From assembly GCA_040755335.1 (NCBI GenBank), contig JBFMAU010000043.1, forward strand, positions 1 through 26,630: a stretch of 26,630 bases of DNA. The letters are read 5' to 3'. Origin of the DNA: UBA7656 sp040755335. Its GTDB lineage: Bacteria; Acidobacteriota; Blastocatellia; UBA7656. Numbering within the stretch: the first letter of the stretch is position 1; each line of letters starts with the position of its first letter. The notes under the pieces were generated by a model. It had not been told where the DNA came from. It saw only the letters and a list, made by a program, of their open reading frames with translations, and ran no database searches. Both the position numbers and the translations under genes were made by a program. Below, piece after piece: positions 1 to 6,831 of this stretch.

Positions 1-2
1 AG

Positions 3-722
3 AAAATTGTTATCAAGGAACTCAGGTGTCATGAGGTTGATCTCCTTTATGGAAAGAATTGTTTGCAGAAGAACCTGCATGACACCTTATTTTCAACAAT
101 TTGTCACCTTAACTTGGCGCGTATGAGGCACCAACTCCCCCTCGGTCAGGCCCGGGTACACTTAGCCAGGAAAGACGCGTTGGCAGCACTGGCGGTCCTG
201 GAGCCATTGCGCCGACAGGCGGAGGCAAAAGGTTGGCAGGATGAACGGCTCAAGGTAATGGTCTTACAGTCGGTCGCTCACCTTGTGCATGGGGAAAAGG
301 ACAAAGCGCTGCAACTGCTGAGTGAAGCGCTGGCGTTGGCAGAGTCGGGCGGCTTCGTCCGCCTCTTTGTCGATGAAGGTAAGCCGATGGCTTGCCTATT
401 GTCCGAGGCGTCCGCACATGAAATGATGCCGGCCTACGTCGCTAAGCTGCTGGCCGCATTTGAAACAGAGAAGCAGAAGAGTAAGGACACATCTTCTCTG
501 CCCCCGGCCCCATCTGGCCCGACCCTTATCGAGGGGCTGAGCCGGCGCGAGTTAGAAGTGCTGCGGCTCATCGCCCAGGGATTCTCCAATCGAGAGATCG
601 GCGAGCGGCTCTTCCTCGCGCTGGTAACCGTGAAAGGACACAATCAGAGGATCTTCGGCAAGTTGCAGGTAAAAAATCGTACCGAAGCCGTAGCCCGTGC
701 CCGCGAGTTGGGTCTGTTATAG
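3..722 (+). CDS. MalT/LuxR-type transcriptional regulator, C-terminal part (5' end outside window)
   Basis: The frame is open back to the first bases of the window, so this is the 3' part of a longer gene. A TTG at 63 is the first possible start inside, but it has no ribosome-binding site. The C-terminal 60 residues form a GerE/LuxR helix-turn-helix, with the signature ELEVLRLIAQGFSNREI followed by TVKGHNQRIFGKL. Before it come TPR-like helices (LAVLEPLRRQAEA, ALQLLSEALALAE) and the FVDEG motif typical of the end of the large ATP-binding MalT-like regulators (usually about 900 residues). Family knowledge says these are STAND ATPases that activate transcription on ligand binding. Whether the upstream ATPase part is intact cannot be seen, so a pseudogene remnant is possible. 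Confidence 0.8.
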   Translation, partial: KIVIKELRCHEVDLLYGKNCLQKNLHDTLFSTICHLNLARMRHQLPLGQARVHLARKDALAALAVLEPLRRQAEAKGWQDERLKVMVLQSVAHLVHGEKDKALQLLSEALALAESGGFVRLFVDEGKPMACLLSEASAHEMMPAYVAKLLAAFETEKQKSKDTSSLPPAPSGPTLIEGLSRRELEVLRLIAQGFSNREIGERLFLALVTVKGHNQRIFGKLQVKNRTEAVARARELGLL

Positions 723-766
723 CCAGGCAATTCAAAACCATACCCCAAAACCATACTTTAGTATCT

Positions 767-1078
767 ATGCGCCACTACCGCATTGAGGATATTGTAGCGC
801 AGACCTTTGTGGTCAGCCGCAAAAGGTGCAAGGTAATGGCAGAAGCACTTAATCGAACCGCTGATACCGGTCAGCCAACGATCTATCAAATCCGGGTCAA
901 GGGCCATCTGGGCTCACAATGGAAGGACTGGTTTGAGGGCCTGACCGTCACGCTGGAGGATAACGGCGAGACGCTCTTAAGCGGCCCGGTGGCCGATCAG
1001 GCCGCGCTGCATGGATTGCTAAGGAAAGTGCGCGATTTGGGAATACCACTGGTCTCGGTCGTTCGTGTAGATCAATGA
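767..1078 (+). CDS. Small conserved protein found beside LuxR/MalT regulators
   Basis: A 103-residue protein with the conserved core IRVKGHLGSQWKDWFEGLTV, then GETLLSGPVADQAALHGLL and a C-terminal VRDLGIPLVSV. I recognise this core from short uncharacterised proteins often encoded next to MalT-like regulators in Chloroflexi, Cyanobacteria and related genomes; that is recall, not a search. No enzyme motif, signal peptide or membrane segment is visible. It follows the regulator by 44 bases on the same strand, so the two may be cotranscribed. The start is uncertain. The ATG at 767 has no clear ribosome-binding site, while an in-frame ATG at 836 is preceded by AAGGTGCAAGG and would give an 80-residue protein that keeps the whole core. 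Function is unknown. Confidence 0.75.
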   Translation: MRHYRIEDIVAQTFVVSRKRCKVMAEALNRTADTGQPTIYQIRVKGHLGSQWKDWFEGLTVTLEDNGETLLSGPVADQAALHGLLRKVRDLGIPLVSVVRVDQ

Positions 1079-1111
1079 AACTTGTTCATCTCATTCAAAA
1101 AGGGGAAAAAC

Positions 1112-1741
1112 ATGCAAGACACCGCCGACGTTACTCACAAAGATTCGCAGCTCAGAACCTCTCACGGGCCTGGCCACCGTCCTGGCGCACGACCTATCAA
1201 GCGTTTCGGAGAACTCACACCAAAAGGCTTGGCGGCCCTTCTGATCTGCCTTCTTGCACTAGCTTCCGTCGCCCTGGCTCAGGGGCCACAGAAAGCTGCC
1301 GCCGTGCAGTCGGACGCACAGAAGGCGTTCGAAAAAATGAAAACCCTGGCGGGTTCGTGGCAAGGTACGATCATGGGCATATCGATCAACTTCACAATTC
1401 GCGCCGCATCCAGTGGTACCGCAATTCTGCATGAGGGGAATACAAGCGGAGGGGGCCCCCCAAACCATGAGATCACGATGTTCTACCTGGACGGAGATCG
1501 TTTGCTCGCGACCCATTATTGTGACGCCGGGAATCGGTCTCGCTGGGAGGGGAAGATGTCGCCGGATGGAAAGACGATCGAGTTCAGTTTTCTCGATGTC
1601 GCCGGAAGCACGCGGGGAGGATACCTGAAGAGTATGGTGTTCACAATGATCGACGCGATCCATCATACCGTAGAGGGGACTTTCGTTATGCCAGACGGTA
1701 AGCCGATTCAACTGCGCGGCGAATTTCAACGGGACAAATAA
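1112..1741 (+). CDS. Exported lipocalin-like (DUF1579-like) protein
   Basis: 209 residues from the ATG at 1112, chosen because AGGGGA lies just upstream; the same frame is open from a TTG at 1082. A charged N-terminus of about 35 residues precedes a hydrophobic segment (LAALLICLLALASVALAQ) that looks like a late signal peptide or anchor. The mature part carries FEKMKTLAGSWQGT, then HEITMFYLDGDRLLATHYC, then MPDGKPIQLRGEF. This fits the beta-barrel family of small secreted proteins whose opening reads 'L-x-G-x-W-x-G'. Ligand and role are unknown. It ends 11 bases before the next ORF. Confidence is good that it is a gene and moderate on the family. Confidence 0.75.
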   Translation: MQDTADVTHKDSQLRTSHGPGHRPGARPIKRFGELTPKGLAALLICLLALASVALAQGPQKAAAVQSDAQKAFEKMKTLAGSWQGTIMGISINFTIRAASSGTAILHEGNTSGGGPPNHEITMFYLDGDRLLATHYCDAGNRSRWEGKMSPDGKTIEFSFLDVAGSTRGGYLKSMVFTMIDAIHHTVEGTFVMPDGKPIQLRGEFQRDK

Positions 1742-1752
1742 CTGCTCCTGAC

Positions 1753-2097
1753 TTGGAAAAAGCTAATCTGGCCTTCAACGCGAATACCTCTGGCAAGGAC
1801 TATCCAGGTATCTCAGAGATTAATTTGTCCCTCAGTATCAATGCCACCTATCGGGCGAAGGGAACCGTCCAAGCCTGTACTTGGATATTGAAGAGGGGAT
1901 CCGAAAAGCTGAGGCAGAATCGCTTTTTTGTTGTCGTGACGAGGGCTGACTTTGTTTGGGGCAAAGACGCTTCAAGTGAGAAAGAAAAATATGCACTTGT
2001 GGTAAGCTTGGCGGATAAAGAAGGACAGGATGTGCATCTCTACACTCGGACACAGGCTCTGATTCGCACAAGAATCAAACAAAGAGTGAAAGTTTAA
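1753..2097 (+). CDS. Hypothetical protein, orphan
   Basis: An ORF of 114 residues opening with TTG and lacking a recognisable ribosome-binding site. It begins 11 bases after the previous stop and in a different frame. The sequence is globular and charged, with alternating beta-like stretches (INLSLSINATYRAKGTV, NRFFVVVTRADFVWG, KYALVVSLADKEGQDVHLY), which suggests a real folded domain rather than a chance frame. No signal peptide or membrane helix is seen. I do not recognise the family. It could be the tail of a longer gene whose start has decayed, or be translated by coupling to the upstream gene. Confidence 0.45.
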   Translation: MEKANLAFNANTSGKDYPGISEINLSLSINATYRAKGTVQACTWILKRGSEKLRQNRFFVVVTRADFVWGKDASSEKEKYALVVSLADKEGQDVHLYTRTQALIRTRIKQRVKV

Positions 2098-2138
2098 TGT
2101 CTATGATATCCGTTAGGTTGCCGGATCCAGTTGTGCAA

Positions 2139-2165
2139 TCTTCAGGAATATCACGCGCGGGCGGC
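2139..2165. repeat. 27-bp direct repeat, copy 1
   Basis: Begins TCTTCAGGAATATCACGCGC and ends GGCGGC. It matches 4826-4852 with one mismatch (A/G at the ninth base) in the same orientation. It lies about 120 bases downstream of the stop of the minus-strand beta-helix gene. Confidence 0.75.
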
Positions 2166-2283
2166 GATGAAGTGAAATTGCAGCGTTGGCGAAACACCTA
2201 GCTGATGCTGCATGCTTTTCAGCAATCGAAGCATCGCCTTGCAGACTGCTGCGACAGGCGGGCGACTTCTGGCCGATGGGCAT

Positions 2284-4575
2284 TCAGTTCGGAGGCGAGA
2301 ATATGATCTCATTTGATTCCGTCCCGTCCGAGTTTCGCACCCTGATCCGGTCGCCCGGTTTTACTTTCTTGCCTGCCTTCGATCCGATCAGTCTGGTCGT
2401 GGGATTGGCCGCGTCGTTTTTTGTCTTCTGCGCCTGGTCGTTGACGAGTATCTTTGCGCCGTTGTCGAAACCTCTTCCGGTGACTATGAGACGTTTTTTG
2501 CCCTCTTTGATCGCGCTGTCGAGCTTAGGCCCGCAGTTGACGCCGGTTGCCAGCGTCGAGGAATTGTTGGCCGGATTTGCGTCGAGGTCAGCATTGATGC
2601 TCGCCGTGTTGCTCAACGAAGGCTCGCACGATTGATTCAATCTCGCGGTGAGAGTGATCGTGGCCGAAGCTCCGGGATCGAGCCTGTCCAGATTGATGGT
2701 TGCTTTGCTTCCCGAAACGGCGCACTCTCCCTGAGTCGTCGAACACTGAATGTCACTGAGGCAGGCGGCCAGATCATCAGTCACAACCGCGCGAAATATG
2801 GTCGCAGTTCCCGAATTGCTGGCGGTCAGCGTATAGGTGATCGTCTGAGCGCAGCCGTTGACGACAGCAGGCCCGTTGACACTCATCATGGCATCGGGTT
2901 GATCCGAGCCAGCCACCTGAATGCATTGCGAGAACTCTGAAGTGTTGCCCGAAGAATCGGTGGCGGTGGCAGAAATGAATTGACCGCCGGGAACGGTCGC
3001 GCTCATAGTGGCGTTGATTGTTGCGTTGCCGTTGCTGTCAGTCGTCACCATCGTCGAGCCGATGAACTGACGGCCTTCACCGAAACCCGAATCGTCGGAA
3101 GCGGCGCTGGAGAAAAACTCTATGGTGAAGGAAGCATTGCGTGCGCCATTGAATGTTCCCTGAATCGTGGTGCTGCTGCCGTTGGCTGCCGCTGTCAGCG
3201 CCGGAAAGTTTTGCAGGCTGTTCGCTCCCTGATCGATATCGTTCGGGTCGTTTTGCGTCAACCCGACTGGCGAAAGATCGATGCCGAGTCCGGCGTTCGA
3301 GTAAATCGAATTGCGATGGACGGCTATGCCGTTGCCCGAATCGATTGAAACCCCTGCGCCATTGTTGAAGGCGATTATGTTGCCTGCGCCCGATGCCGTT
3401 CCGCCTATCAAATTATTGTTCGCCGTAAGGCCGTTGAATACGCCGTGAAGTCCGTTGCCCAGCGGAGACATGCCATCGCTTTGCACGCCGATATAATTTC
3501 CCTGCACAGTGTTATCGTCTGTGCCGGGATTGAATATGCCGACTCCGAAAAACATATTGCCTGATATGACGTTGCCCGCGCCTGCAGCCGTTCCTCCGAT
3601 CAGATTGCCCTGCGCGCCAAAAGCGATTTCCACTCCTTCAAGCCTGTTGGCCAGCGCGTGAGCGCCGCTCGCATTGGTGCCGATGAAATTTCCCTGAACC
3701 GTGTTGTTGTTCGCGCCCACGCCATTGATGAACACTCCGTCCTTGGCATTGGCGGATATCGTGTTGCGGGCAGATGGAGTGAGTCCGCCTATGAGATTGT
3801 TTTGCGGGCCTTCCTGTATCACAACGCCAAAATCATTAGGGACAGCCTGAGTTCCGCTCCGGTCAGTGCCGATATAATTTCCAGCCACGACATTGTTATT
3901 GGTATCAGGGAAGTATATCCCCACTCCCGATTGAGCATTGCCCGATATGACGTTGCGCGCTCCCGCGTCGGTTCCTCCTATGGTGTTGTTCCTCGCGCCG
4001 GAGGAGATTTCGACGCCGTGAAATTTATTAGGCTGCGCAGCCGTCCCGTCGGCGTTAGTGCCTATGTAGCAGCCGCGCACGGTGTTGCCTGTGGCTGATG
4101 CGCCCGTGATCCGCACCCCCACATCGTCAAAGCCGTTGATGACGAATCCGGCTATCGCACAATTGCTTGCCTCGATTATGAACCCGCTTGCCGAGGTTCC
4201 CGCCTGACTTCCGTTGAGAACGATGAGCGGAGCGACGGAAAATCCCGGTTGAGTCGTCGCATCGATGATCAACGAATCGGTGATGGCAGGCAGTTGTGAA
4301 AGAGGGGTGATCGTTTGCATCCCCGATTCAATCTGAAAGCTGATCACGTCTGCGCCCGGTTGGGAGTTGGCGTCGAGCATAGCCTGACGGAGCGAGCCGG
4401 GACCGCTGTCAGAGGTGTTGCTCACAATGAATGCAGCAACCGGTTTTACTGCCGTGATGTCGTCTTGCTGCGCGATCGAAACCTCATCGGTCGCTATGGC
4501 CGACGTGCGCGCAGACGGGATCAGAACCAGCAACAGCGCAAGCGAAGTTGCGAGGGCCTTTTTTTTCGATCTCAT
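2284..4575 (-). CDS. Secreted right-handed beta-helix (NosD-like) surface protein with DUF11- and IPT/TIG-like domains
   Basis: 763 residues with a signal peptide (MRSKKKALATSLALLLVLIP). Residues about 50-110 carry the entry motif SNTSDSGPGSLRQAMLDAN, found ahead of many bacterial beta-helix passenger proteins. Residues about 150-420 hold roughly three and a half repeats of 63-64 residues with N-x-I-G-G, N-V-I-S-G-N and G-N-Y-I-G-T signatures, predicted to form a parallel beta-helix. A segment with NFPALTAAANGSST and the GFGEGRQFIGS motif follows. Next is a DUF11-like domain (about 565-685, TITYTLTASNSGTA). The C-terminal 80 residues (KKRLIVTGRGFDNGAKILVN) look like an IPT/TIG domain. It is probably exported and used in surface adhesion or glycan contact; the substrate cannot be read. 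AAGGAG lies just upstream of the ATG. The gene is flanked by a 27-bp direct repeat. Confidence 0.9.
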   Translation of the reverse strand: MRSKKKALATSLALLLVLIPSARTSAIATDEVSIAQQDDITAVKPVAAFIVSNTSDSGPGSLRQAMLDANSQPGADVISFQIESGMQTITPLSQLPAITDSLIIDATTQPGFSVAPLIVLNGSQAGTSASGFIIEASNCAIAGFVINGFDDVGVRITGASATGNTVRGCYIGTNADGTAAQPNKFHGVEISSGARNNTIGGTDAGARNVISGNAQSGVGIYFPDTNNNVVAGNYIGTDRSGTQAVPNDFGVVIQEGPQNNLIGGLTPSARNTISANAKDGVFINGVGANNNTVQGNFIGTNASGAHALANRLEGVEIAFGAQGNLIGGTAAGAGNVISGNMFFGVGIFNPGTDDNTVQGNYIGVQSDGMSPLGNGLHGVFNGLTANNNLIGGTASGAGNIIAFNNGAGVSIDSGNGIAVHRNSIYSNAGLGIDLSPVGLTQNDPNDIDQGANSLQNFPALTAAANGSSTTIQGTFNGARNASFTIEFFSSAASDDSGFGEGRQFIGSTMVTTDSNGNATINATMSATVPGGQFISATATDSSGNTSEFSQCIQVAGSDQPDAMMSVNGPAVVNGCAQTITYTLTASNSGTATIFRAVVTDDLAACLSDIQCSTTQGECAVSGSKATINLDRLDPGASATITLTARLNQSCEPSLSNTASINADLDANPANNSSTLATGVNCGPKLDSAIKEGKKRLIVTGRGFDNGAKILVNDQAQKTKNDAANPTTRLIGSKAGKKVKPGDRIRVRNSDGTESNEIIFSPPN

Positions 4576-4825
4576 GGCTTTATGCTCCTTTACTCTCGGT
4601 TATGCTGACGACTGCGCCTGTCAGCAACCGGTTGCAAGGGGTTGTGTCCGCTTCACGTCTACAGGCGCAATCTTCTGTCCGTTGTCAGACGACGCTGCCT
4701 CTCAAGCCTGTCTCCGGCGCGCATTCGGACCCTTCGCATCTGGCGTTTCATGCATAACGACGATGACGGCGGCGACGGCGACAGTAGAAGCGTTGCGGGC
4801 GTTGAGAGAAGACGCGAGCGCGCTC

Positions 4826-4852
4826 TCTTCAGGAGTATCACGCGCGGGCGGC
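4826..4852. repeat. 27-bp direct repeat, copy 2
   Basis: Second copy of the 2139-2165 repeat with one mismatch. It sits 62 bases beyond the stop of the secreted protein at 4914-5417, so both copies lie 3' of a minus-strand gene. Confidence 0.75.
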
Positions 4853-4869
4853 ATCCCGGTGGGAACAAG

Positions 4870-4900
4870 TGCAGTGTCAGCGCGAAGGGCCGACACTGCA
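4870..4900 (-). terminator. Hairpin behind the 4914-5417 gene, possible terminator
   Basis: A perfect 9-bp inverted repeat (TGCAGTGTC / GACACTGCA) with a 13-base loop, 14 bases past the stop of the minus-strand gene. It is followed by CTTGTT rather than a clean U-tract, so an intrinsic terminator is plausible but not certain. Confidence 0.4.
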
Positions 4901-4913
4901 TACCCTGCTCGCC

Positions 4914-5417
4914 TCACTGCTTCCTGAATTCGCCAAGCACAGTCGCGCCCTGAATCGTGTTGATGAACAACATCTCGCTTCCATCAGGCGCGACTACTAT
5001 ATTGGCCGGACCGGAGCCGGTGAACGGAGAGTAGAAGTCGAGCGATATGAAACCTGAGCAATCCGCGTTCACCGTGTAAGTCCCCGTGTAGGCTCTGTTC
5101 AGTATGGTGCCGACAAGGCTGGCCGTATCCGCTCCCGATAGGGTTCCGTCGCCGTTGAAAGTGACGATTCCGGCTGCAGCGAAGGGAGCCGTCGCCCCTG
5201 TCGGGCGGGGAGGCGCAGCGGCAGTGGCGAACCCATTCCCGTTGAAGATGTACCTGTAGGAACCGTTGAGTGTGGAATTGCTGCAGCCTCCCTGCGCATG
5301 CACTGAAGGCAGGATTGCTGTGTGAGCGATTTTTCTGCCATCACGAAGAGTCAGTCCTGCCATCATCAGGATGATGAGGAAGGCCGCTCCTGCCATTGTC
5401 TCTATGACTCGTTTCAT
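4914..5417 (-). CDS. Small secreted protein of unknown function
   Basis: 167 residues from the second of two close ATGs. GGAGG sits about 7 bases before the ATG at 5417 but almost touches the one at 5423, so 5417 is preferred. The N-terminus (MKRVIETMAGAAFLIILMMA) is a signal peptide or anchor. The mature part begins CSNSTLNGSYRYIFNGNGF and continues with IVTFNGDGTLSGAD and TGTYTVNADCSGFISLDF. This pattern of paired cysteines and short beta strands is common in secreted Acidobacteria proteins of unknown function. It is followed on the same strand by the beta-helix gene, with a hairpin and a long gap between them, so cotranscription is doubtful. Confidence 0.75.
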   Translation of the reverse strand: MKRVIETMAGAAFLIILMMAGLTLRDGRKIAHTAILPSVHAQGGCSNSTLNGSYRYIFNGNGFATAAAPPRPTGATAPFAAAGIVTFNGDGTLSGADTASLVGTILNRAYTGTYTVNADCSGFISLDFYSPFTGSGPANIVVAPDGSEMLFINTIQGATVLGEFRKQ

Positions 5418-5454
5418 GATCATTCCTCCTTTAGATTTTTCTCAACCAAACCCA

Positions 5455-6192
5455 TCATGGTTTGCGCGCCACGACGGTCAGGTTGTAAGTGATATCGAGC
5501 GTGAAGTTGAAGGACGGCAGAGACCCGTGAAAATGTATGGTGTGGTGTCCGACCGAAAGCGGCGCAAGCATAACCCAGTATCCGTCCGACACGGCGGGGA
5601 ATGTCAGAGGAAAAGGGTCTGTGCAGCCTGCGACCGGAAACACGTTGTTTTCGGGAAGCGTGATCTCGAACGGCGGCGAAACAGCGCGGTATCTCCCCAT
5701 CAAGTCCTCGACCGGCACGCCATCGACTTCGCATTCGAGGTCAGTTGCCATATCCATAAAGCTCTTCGCCAGATCGCGCAACTCATCAATCGTGAGGTTC
5801 GTATCCGGGTCTACACACACGTAGTTGTCAGCCTCGAAATTCAGGATTGGAAAGAACAATGCCTTTCCTGCTGGCACAACGCAGTTGCGGGTTGCGGTTC
5901 CTGATACGTTAATCACCCCGGCCAGGAAAAACACCTTGCCTGATTGCCCTGACCCGCACAGCGCCCCTGTCTCGTCAAGCAACGGGTTTTCGGGGGCTGG
6001 TATAGAGAGCGCCCATTGCCACCACTTCGCGCTCCACTCGCCATAGGTCATCCCGAATGGCCTGGAGTTGGGCGGCAGGACCATGGGGTTCGGATTGCGC
6101 TCTGCTTTCACATAAGGCATCGCTGCCGGCGCGATGAGCCACAGCGCAACAATTGCTATTGCTATTGGTTTTCGCCAGTGTTTCTTGTTCAT
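5455..6192 (-). CDS. Exported conserved protein, function unknown
   Basis: 245 residues from the ATG at 6192, which has AAAGGAG at good spacing; the frame is also open from an ATG at 6210 without such a site. A signal peptide (WRKPIAIAIVALWLIAPAAM) is followed by a highly recognisable core: YGEWSAKWWQWALSIP, then GQSGKVFFLAGV, VPAGKALFFPILNFEAD, the DGVPVEDLMGRYR block, and SVGHHTIHFHGSLP near the end. I recall this as a widespread uncharacterised family in soil bacteria and cyanobacteria. The HHTIHFHG stretch and Trp-rich entry suggest a beta-sandwich that may bind metal or sugar, but that is inference. It lies 22 bases downstream of the small HTH gene and 37 bases upstream of the next secreted gene, so the three may form an operon. 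Confidence 0.8.
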   Translation of the reverse strand: MNKKHWRKPIAIAIVALWLIAPAAMPYVKAERNPNPMVLPPNSRPFGMTYGEWSAKWWQWALSIPAPENPLLDETGALCGSGQSGKVFFLAGVINVSGTATRNCVVPAGKALFFPILNFEADNYVCVDPDTNLTIDELRDLAKSFMDMATDLECEVDGVPVEDLMGRYRAVSPPFEITLPENNVFPVAGCTDPFPLTFPAVSDGYWVMLAPLSVGHHTIHFHGSLPSFNFTLDITYNLTVVARKP

Positions 6193-6213
6193 TGTCGTGT
6201 CTCCTTTCATTTT

Positions 6214-6504
6214 TCATTCAAGGTCATTCAGTCGATTCGGAGGTTGTGGTTGCGGCAGAGAGTTGAGGCAAACAAGGAGCAATCCATCGGCAGTTTCGAC
6301 AAAGTGAATAAGGCCGTCTTCTATCAGGCGATAGATGGCTCGCGTGCTTATGCCGGTCAGCACGGCGGCTTCCTCCGGCCTGAGCATGAAAACCTGCTCG
6401 CCGCACCCGTCGCACCATCTCTCGATTGCGCTTCCTCGCCTGCTCAATACAAAGATCCGCTCCGTCTCGATTGTGATTCGGGCTTCTCTCTTTTTCTTCT
6501 TCAC
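6214..6504 (-). CDS. Small HTH protein with a CxxCG site
   Basis: 96 residues starting with GTG at 6504, with GGGAGG about 4-5 bases before it. The N-terminal half has a lysine-rich start, then WCDGCGEQVFML with a CxxCG pair that could hold zinc. The second half, RPEEAAVLTGISTRAIYRLI, is an excisionase/MerR-like winged helix-turn-helix, followed by FVETADGLLLVCLNSL. I recognise this architecture as a recurring small protein of Blastocatellia-type genomes, probably a DNA-binding regulator. It is the first gene of the minus-strand set ending at 4914 and is divergent from the winged-helix/TolB gene. Confidence 0.75.
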   Translation of the reverse strand: MKKKKREARITIETERIFVLSRRGSAIERWCDGCGEQVFMLRPEEAAVLTGISTRAIYRLIEDGLIHFVETADGLLLVCLNSLPQPQPPNRLNDLE

Positions 6505-6831
6505 GCCGCCTCCCGACCTGTTGCCCTCACTCGCGCTTTGTTCTAAACTGGGCTTGACCTCGGGACTTCAGAACCCAGCGGCCCGCTCGACCTCTCGCTG
6601 ACACCGCGGATCATGCATATTGAGCCGACTGGAAGTCCTTACAATTGGCCTTGCAGTTTCTAACAATTTCTTACAGCAAGCTCGCCGGGGTCTTAACGGG
6701 CAGGAGAAGAATTCAGGCAGGTTTGACTTACGCAAGATCGAGCTTCCCGCGCTGAGCGAGCGCATGGAATGTAATCGCCCGGGCGTAAAGCTCACACAAA
6801 GAGACGGCTCTTTGTGTGGAGAGGAGGAGTT
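6505..6831. other. Divergent intergenic region
   Basis: About 330 bases between the small HTH gene (minus) and the winged-helix/TolB gene (plus). No gene is supported; a minus-strand frame over it is a shadow extending into the regulator. Three loosely similar AT-rich words (TTACAATTG at 6639, TAACAATTT at 6661, TTACAGCAA at 6671) might be regulator sites, but they are too short to call. GGAGG at its right end is the ribosome-binding site of the plus-strand gene. Confidence 0.4.

Larger units (their letters stand above)
4576..4913. other. Intergenic region between two minus-strand secreted-protein genes
   Basis: About 340 bases without a convincing gene; the several frames crossing it have no ribosome-binding site or family resemblance. 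It contains a perfect 12-bp palindrome (GCAACCGGTTGC, 4623-4634) about 50 bases upstream of the beta-helix gene start, the second copy of the 27-bp repeat, and a hairpin behind the upstream gene. The promoter of the beta-helix gene is probably here, but no confident -35/-10 pair was found. Confidence 0.5.

Noticed and set aside
6639..6679. Three TTACAATTG-like words as binding sites of the CadC-type regulator
   Set aside because: Too short and irregularly spaced (22 and 10 bases) to separate from chance.
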